Assembly (NCBI GenBank): GCA_022508805.1
Contig: JAFLUM010000004.1
Span: 1-64,000, forward strand
DNA: 64,000 nt
Direction of reading: 5' to 3'
From: Oscillospiraceae bacterium
GTDB lineage: Bacteria > Bacillota > Clostridia > Oscillospirales > Acutalibacteraceae
Shown: positions 60,734 to 64,000 of the stretch, piece after piece
Numbering within the stretch: position 1 is the stretch's first letter
Layout: every line of letters starts with the position of its first letter
The notes under the pieces: generated by a model
The model's input: the letters and a program-made list of their open reading frames with translations, nothing else
The model's database searches: none
What the model was told of the DNA's origin: nothing
Translations under genes and position numbers: made by a program

Positions 60734-61777
60734 TTAGACTCGGCGGATATGTTCTGACAAATAGGTTTCTGAATCTTGCCTTATTCCTTCTATCGACGCA
60801 TTCACCGCAGTCCAATCTATCTTGGAACCGCAAATTTTTTTAATGGCTTCATAATCGGGACTTTGTACGATCCTGTCACTTAAACCTACTTCCGTTAAAA
60901 TCGTGACGAGTCTGTCATTCATACCTGATTCTGGCGGAAGAACCGCTACAAACGGAGTGTTAAATATAAGTGATAAAACGACCCCGTGATAAGAGTTTGT
61001 AACGACAATTTCTGAATATTTAATTTTTTTAAGCCATTCAATCAGTCCGTAATTGGACTTAGTATCGATCTCATCATTGCATTCGAATATTTTTTGAACG
61101 AGCTTTACCGTTTCTATCGTTTCTTTGTTGTCACGCAATACGTAGGAGAAAATTTTTTGACCGCTCTCAGAACCTTCCCCGATCAAACGGTCATAATCAT
61201 TTTTAGGCAAAAGAAGTGTGGGGTCGCAAACGACCCGAGCAGACGACCCTAATTGTTTTACAACGTCAAGTCCTGTTTGCTCACGTACAGAAATTGAGGA
61301 AAACTTACTGACCTCCGTCTTTGTTAAAGAAATGTAGTCATCAGACACCTTGTCAGTACCGAAGCTGACAGCATAAGCTAACCGTTTTGTATTTTCGCCG
61401 GCAAAATCAGCAAAATAGCTCAATGTATTCTTAAACTCTCCATTGAACGTGAATGACATATTCCATATCTGATCGCTTCCGCAAATGACCATATCATATG
61501 AATCTCTGCATTTTTTCAGCTTTTCAGAGCTTGGAAATTTCTTGGAACGAACCAAATATTTCTTTCGAAACCGTTTCAGCTTTAATTCTTTAATGAAATT
61601 TGATATTTTAAGTTTTCGTATCCAATTATATCTTTGGCCAAGAACGTTTTTCCAAGGGACGTAATCAATTATTTCTGTTTCTATTCCTTGCTTACGGATC
61701 CACTGCTGCAAAGCATATGCTTGCAGAATGGCCCCGAAGTTTGTAGCCCAATGAAATGTAAGAGTCCCTATTTTCAT
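60734..61777 (-). CDS. Polysaccharide pyruvyl transferase family protein
   Basis: The 347-residue protein starts KIGTLTFHWATNFGAILQAYALQQWIRKQG, the usual opening of the WcaK/CsaB family, and has VICGSDQIWNMSFT and VTNSYHGVVLSLIFNTPFVAVLP typical of its GT-B-like fold. It would add pyruvate from PEP as a ketal on a sugar, giving the glycan acidity. It lies 40 nt upstream of the FrhB-like gene, a common pairing. Confidence 0.88.
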   Translation of the reverse strand: MKIGTLTFHWATNFGAILQAYALQQWIRKQGIETEIIDYVPWKNVLGQRYNWIRKLKISNFIKELKLKRFRKKYLVRSKKFPSSEKLKKCRDSYDMVICGSDQIWNMSFTFNGEFKNTLSYFADFAGENTKRLAYAVSFGTDKVSDDYISLTKTEVSKFSSISVREQTGLDVVKQLGSSARVVCDPTLLLPKNDYDRLIGEGSESGQKIFSYVLRDNKETIETVKLVQKIFECNDEIDTKSNYGLIEWLKKIKYSEIVVTNSYHGVVLSLIFNTPFVAVLPPESGMNDRLVTILTEVGLSDRIVQSPDYEAIKKICGSKIDWTAVNASIEGIRQDSETYLSEHIRRV

Positions 61778-61831
61778 TTTGCTGTCCTCAATTCATCCGT
61801 TATATAAAAAATTTGTGCAAAAATTATTACA

Positions 61832-63376
61832 TCAGTGTCTGATTTTTTTTGTTATTTTTCTTACTGTACCGAACAGCAGATTTTTTTCATAGGTATTCAT
61901 CCCAAAGAAATACATAAGAGCTGCAAATAACGCGACAAATGCTATGCCGTTTGTGCCGAATCTCACAAATTTGTTCGCTATGGGATTTACATACTCCAAG
62001 GCTATTCCGGCTGCAAGAGTTATCAGTAACCACGGCGAAAGCTTTAGGAAAACCTCTTTAAAGAATTTCAGCATATTTAAATGTAAGACCTTGTAATGAA
62101 TAATTACCATCAGTATTGTTCTGACCATATATGCTACAAAAATAGATATGGATGCACCCAACGCGCCGAAATACTTGGAAAGAACCAGCGAAAGGCATAC
62201 ATTTAAAACGCCCATAATTACAAAGACATAAGCTTGCAGCTTTACCTTGTTTTCTACTATCAATGTGGTATTGGCAATCTGCATAGGCAAATAAAAGAAG
62301 CTGGGCAAGATAAGAAATACAGTGCCTAAGTAGCTTTGCGAAAAGTCGGGTTTGTTCCAAATATCAACAACAAAGGAGCGACCAAAAGCAATGAAGCCTG
62401 TGACCAGCAGACCTATGATCATGCATTGTATTCTGCCGATACGAATCATTAACGGCATCAGCTCTGTTTCTTTTTTGCCATCGTAAATGATTTTTGAAAT
62501 ACGCGGCATAAACATACCGTTGATAGCAGTAGCAAAGGTATACACATAGCCTTCGATCGTATTGGACAGACCGAAAATCGCACAGCCTACGGCTCCGGTG
62601 ACAGATACGGCGGCGATAATTGACGGTGTTATATTGAAAATCAACCGTTGTGCTAAGCTCCCGACTGTTGTCCATACGGAAAATCCGAAAATCTCCTTAA
62701 GCATATTTCGGTCAAAGTATTTGAAATTGACACGAACAGCCGTTTTTCGGCGGATTATCAATAGCTTAATAATAATCGTCAGAATTCCTGATACGGCATT
62801 TACCGTAACAAGGGATAAAACTCCGTATCCGCGTAGCAACGCTATAACCATCGCTGCGATAATAAAAGCTTTATGGAATAAATCCGCCAACTTTAATCCG
62901 ATAAACTGTTCGTAAGCGGTCAATATCCCGTTTAAATTGGTAAACGGAAAGGAAATAACACTGAATAAACCGACAATAAGATATAAAATCTTGAAGGTTT
63001 CCAAATCTGCTGAAGACAGATTGCTGTAAATGGTATCAAGAAAGAAGCTTACAACAAGCAATACGGTAAAAATCACACCGTCGATCAACAAATACAATTT
63101 ATAAACAATTCCCAGCAAATTATTGACAGTTTCCTGATCTCCCGCTGCGTTGTACTTTGAAACAAAGCGCGTTACGGCAGCGCTCATACCAAAATCTATG
63201 ACAAACATGGTAATAAGCGAGGTCGCCAGCGTATACAGACCGTAATTGCTTTGACCGATTTTAGAGATCATCCACGGGGTATAGATCAGCCCCGCTATCA
63301 TATTGAACGCAATCGTAAAATACGACATCAATGCGCCCAATTTTATTTGCTTTGAGCTACTCCATTGAGTTTTCAT
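61832..63376 (-). CDS. Wzx-type oligosaccharide flippase (second in the window)
   Basis: The 514-residue protein has about 14 helices and the family start IKLGALMSYFTIAFNMIAGLIYTPWMISKIGQSNYGLYTLATSLITM. It would flip the lipid-linked repeat of the second polysaccharide. Start ATG 63376 with ATGAGGAAT upstream. It is distinct from the flippase at 16425-17837, so each cluster has its own export step. Confidence 0.9.
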   Translation of the reverse strand: MKTQWSSSKQIKLGALMSYFTIAFNMIAGLIYTPWMISKIGQSNYGLYTLATSLITMFVIDFGMSAAVTRFVSKYNAAGDQETVNNLLGIVYKLYLLIDGVIFTVLLVVSFFLDTIYSNLSSADLETFKILYLIVGLFSVISFPFTNLNGILTAYEQFIGLKLADLFHKAFIIAAMVIALLRGYGVLSLVTVNAVSGILTIIIKLLIIRRKTAVRVNFKYFDRNMLKEIFGFSVWTTVGSLAQRLIFNITPSIIAAVSVTGAVGCAIFGLSNTIEGYVYTFATAINGMFMPRISKIIYDGKKETELMPLMIRIGRIQCMIIGLLVTGFIAFGRSFVVDIWNKPDFSQSYLGTVFLILPSFFYLPMQIANTTLIVENKVKLQAYVFVIMGVLNVCLSLVLSKYFGALGASISIFVAYMVRTILMVIIHYKVLHLNMLKFFKEVFLKLSPWLLITLAAGIALEYVNPIANKFVRFGTNGIAFVALFAALMYFFGMNTYEKNLLFGTVRKITKKIRH

Positions 63377-63515
63377 CCTATATTCCTCATTTCCGTTATC
63401 TCATGCCCAATATCGACAATATTCAATCTAAATGAAGCAACTTAACAATTTTTTCAAATATAAGAAAACCTTTCATCCGCCGTAATCTCGGCGTTCATCA
63501 TAAACTCCCTCAATT

Positions 63516-64000
63516 TTATAAACTAGCAAGCAGTTCATCCCATTCTCCCCTTACTTTATCCATTGAAAAAATATTATATAACGGCTCAAACAACCGAATC
63601 TCATCACTTGCCGAATATGATTTTAATATTTCTGACAGAGTTTCATGAAGTTCATTTAAATGGTCAATTTTAACCACCGGTGCGCCACACTGATCAAGTT
63701 CTTCATATATCAGCCAGCTCCCCTGAATCATAAAAGAACCCGAATATACCTGTTCTTTCATGGCATTAGAAAATGCATCGCTGTCACGTAGCTGCAAAAA
63801 AATATCAGTTGCTAAGCACATAGTAGCATTACGTTCAAACGGCACATACTCTTCAAGAACATCATAGGTGCATCCACAATTAGCGGCTTGCTTCTTAACA
63901 TTTTCAATATACGCTAAACTTATTCTGTCATATTGGACTGGAATCAAAATGTGTATTTTCGCCTTGTATTCCATCGGAAGCATCGCAATTTCCTCTAAGC
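63516..64000 (-). CDS. Glycosyltransferase (GT-B, possibly Fuc4NAc-transferase-like), 5' end beyond right edge
   Basis: The frame is open to the right edge (LEEIAMLPMEYKAKIHILIPVQYDRISLAYIENVKKQA at the visible start). It looks like the C-terminal domain of a GT-B transferase: ATDIFLQLRDSDAFSNAMKEQVYSGSFMIQGSWLIYEEL, then VVKIDHLNELHETLSEIL. The ILIPVQYD and YVPFERNATMCLATDIF segments recall WecF-type 4-acetamido-fucose transferases, which would suit a FucNAc cluster, but this is tentative. The 139-nt gap to the flippase has no gene. Confidence 0.6.
   Translation of the reverse strand, partial: LEEIAMLPMEYKAKIHILIPVQYDRISLAYIENVKKQAANCGCTYDVLEEYVPFERNATMCLATDIFLQLRDSDAFSNAMKEQVYSGSFMIQGSWLIYEELDQCGAPVVKIDHLNELHETLSEILKSYSASDEIRLFEPLYNIFSMDKVRGEWDELLASL

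Overview
The window reads as chromosome of a low-to-moderate GC Firmicute of class Clostridia, probably an Oscillospirales/Ruminococcaceae-type bacterium. This rests on a Spo0A homologue, a Cys T-box in front of cysE-cysS, a perfect CIRCE element on groES-groEL, a Bacillus-type LexA box on recA, an EndoA/NdoA toxin homologue and strong AGGAGG-type ribosome binding sites. The family placement is inference. No rRNA, tRNA, CRISPR array, intact insertion sequence or prophage was seen.

Layout. 1-8.3 kb: transporters (a partial FtsX-type permease, a MATE pump, and a divergent two-gene ABC exporter of the BmrCD/LmrCD type). 8.3-9.7 kb: a HAD phosphatase and the manganese exporter MntP behind a terminator-like leader. 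9.7-22.5 kb: a long minus-strand polysaccharide operon. It carries a complete set for a CMP-nonulosonic acid, best read as CMP-legionaminate (LegB, LegC, PtmE-like nucleotidyltransferase, NeuD/LegH, NeuB/LegI, NeuC/LegG, NeuA/LegF), plus a Wzx flippase, two glycosyltransferases, and one 856-residue protein that joins a Wzy-like polymerase to a bacterial sialyltransferase-like domain. This operon starts about 35 nt beyond the spo0A terminator (22.6-23.4 kb), with no promoter of its own visible. The spo0A promoter lies inside a perfect 15-bp inverted repeat with a perfect 0A box upstream.

23.9-33.8 kb is housekeeping: a MacA/MacB-like pair without an ATPase, a small lipoprotein, cysE-cysS under a T-box, pgsA-rimO, recA-recX under a LexA box, and rpmB. 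33.9-38.9 kb holds poorly characterised membrane proteins, including a tandem paralogue pair and a DUF2975/XRE/DUF4173 module. 39.0-51.2 kb: groES-groEL, an orphan EndoA-type toxin, a lipoprotein, the NAD(P)HX repair enzyme, a G5/3D-domain cell-wall protein with a structured leader, a DUF5131 protein, a cytidine deaminase and a HIT protein, rplM-rpsI, a phosphoglycerate mutase and an O-acetylhomoserine sulfhydrylase. 51.3-56.1 kb: a possible gene remnant, an NCS2 permease behind a candidate attenuator, an EamA transporter, a soluble signal-peptidase-like protein and a nucleotidyltransferase.

56.1-64 kb (running off the right edge) is a second minus-strand polysaccharide cluster: CapE-CapF-CapG for UDP-N-acetyl-L-fucosamine, an FrhB-like iron-sulfur protein, a pyruvyl transferase, a second Wzx flippase and the 3' end of a glycosyltransferase. 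The cell therefore appears to encode two surface glycans, one acidic through a nonulosonic acid and one containing FucNAc and probably pyruvate. The most novel-looking items are the polymerase-sialyltransferase fusion with A7/A8 tracts at its seam, its place behind spo0A, and three structured leaders (mntP, the 3D-domain gene, the NCS2 permease) that match no riboswitch class I recognise.
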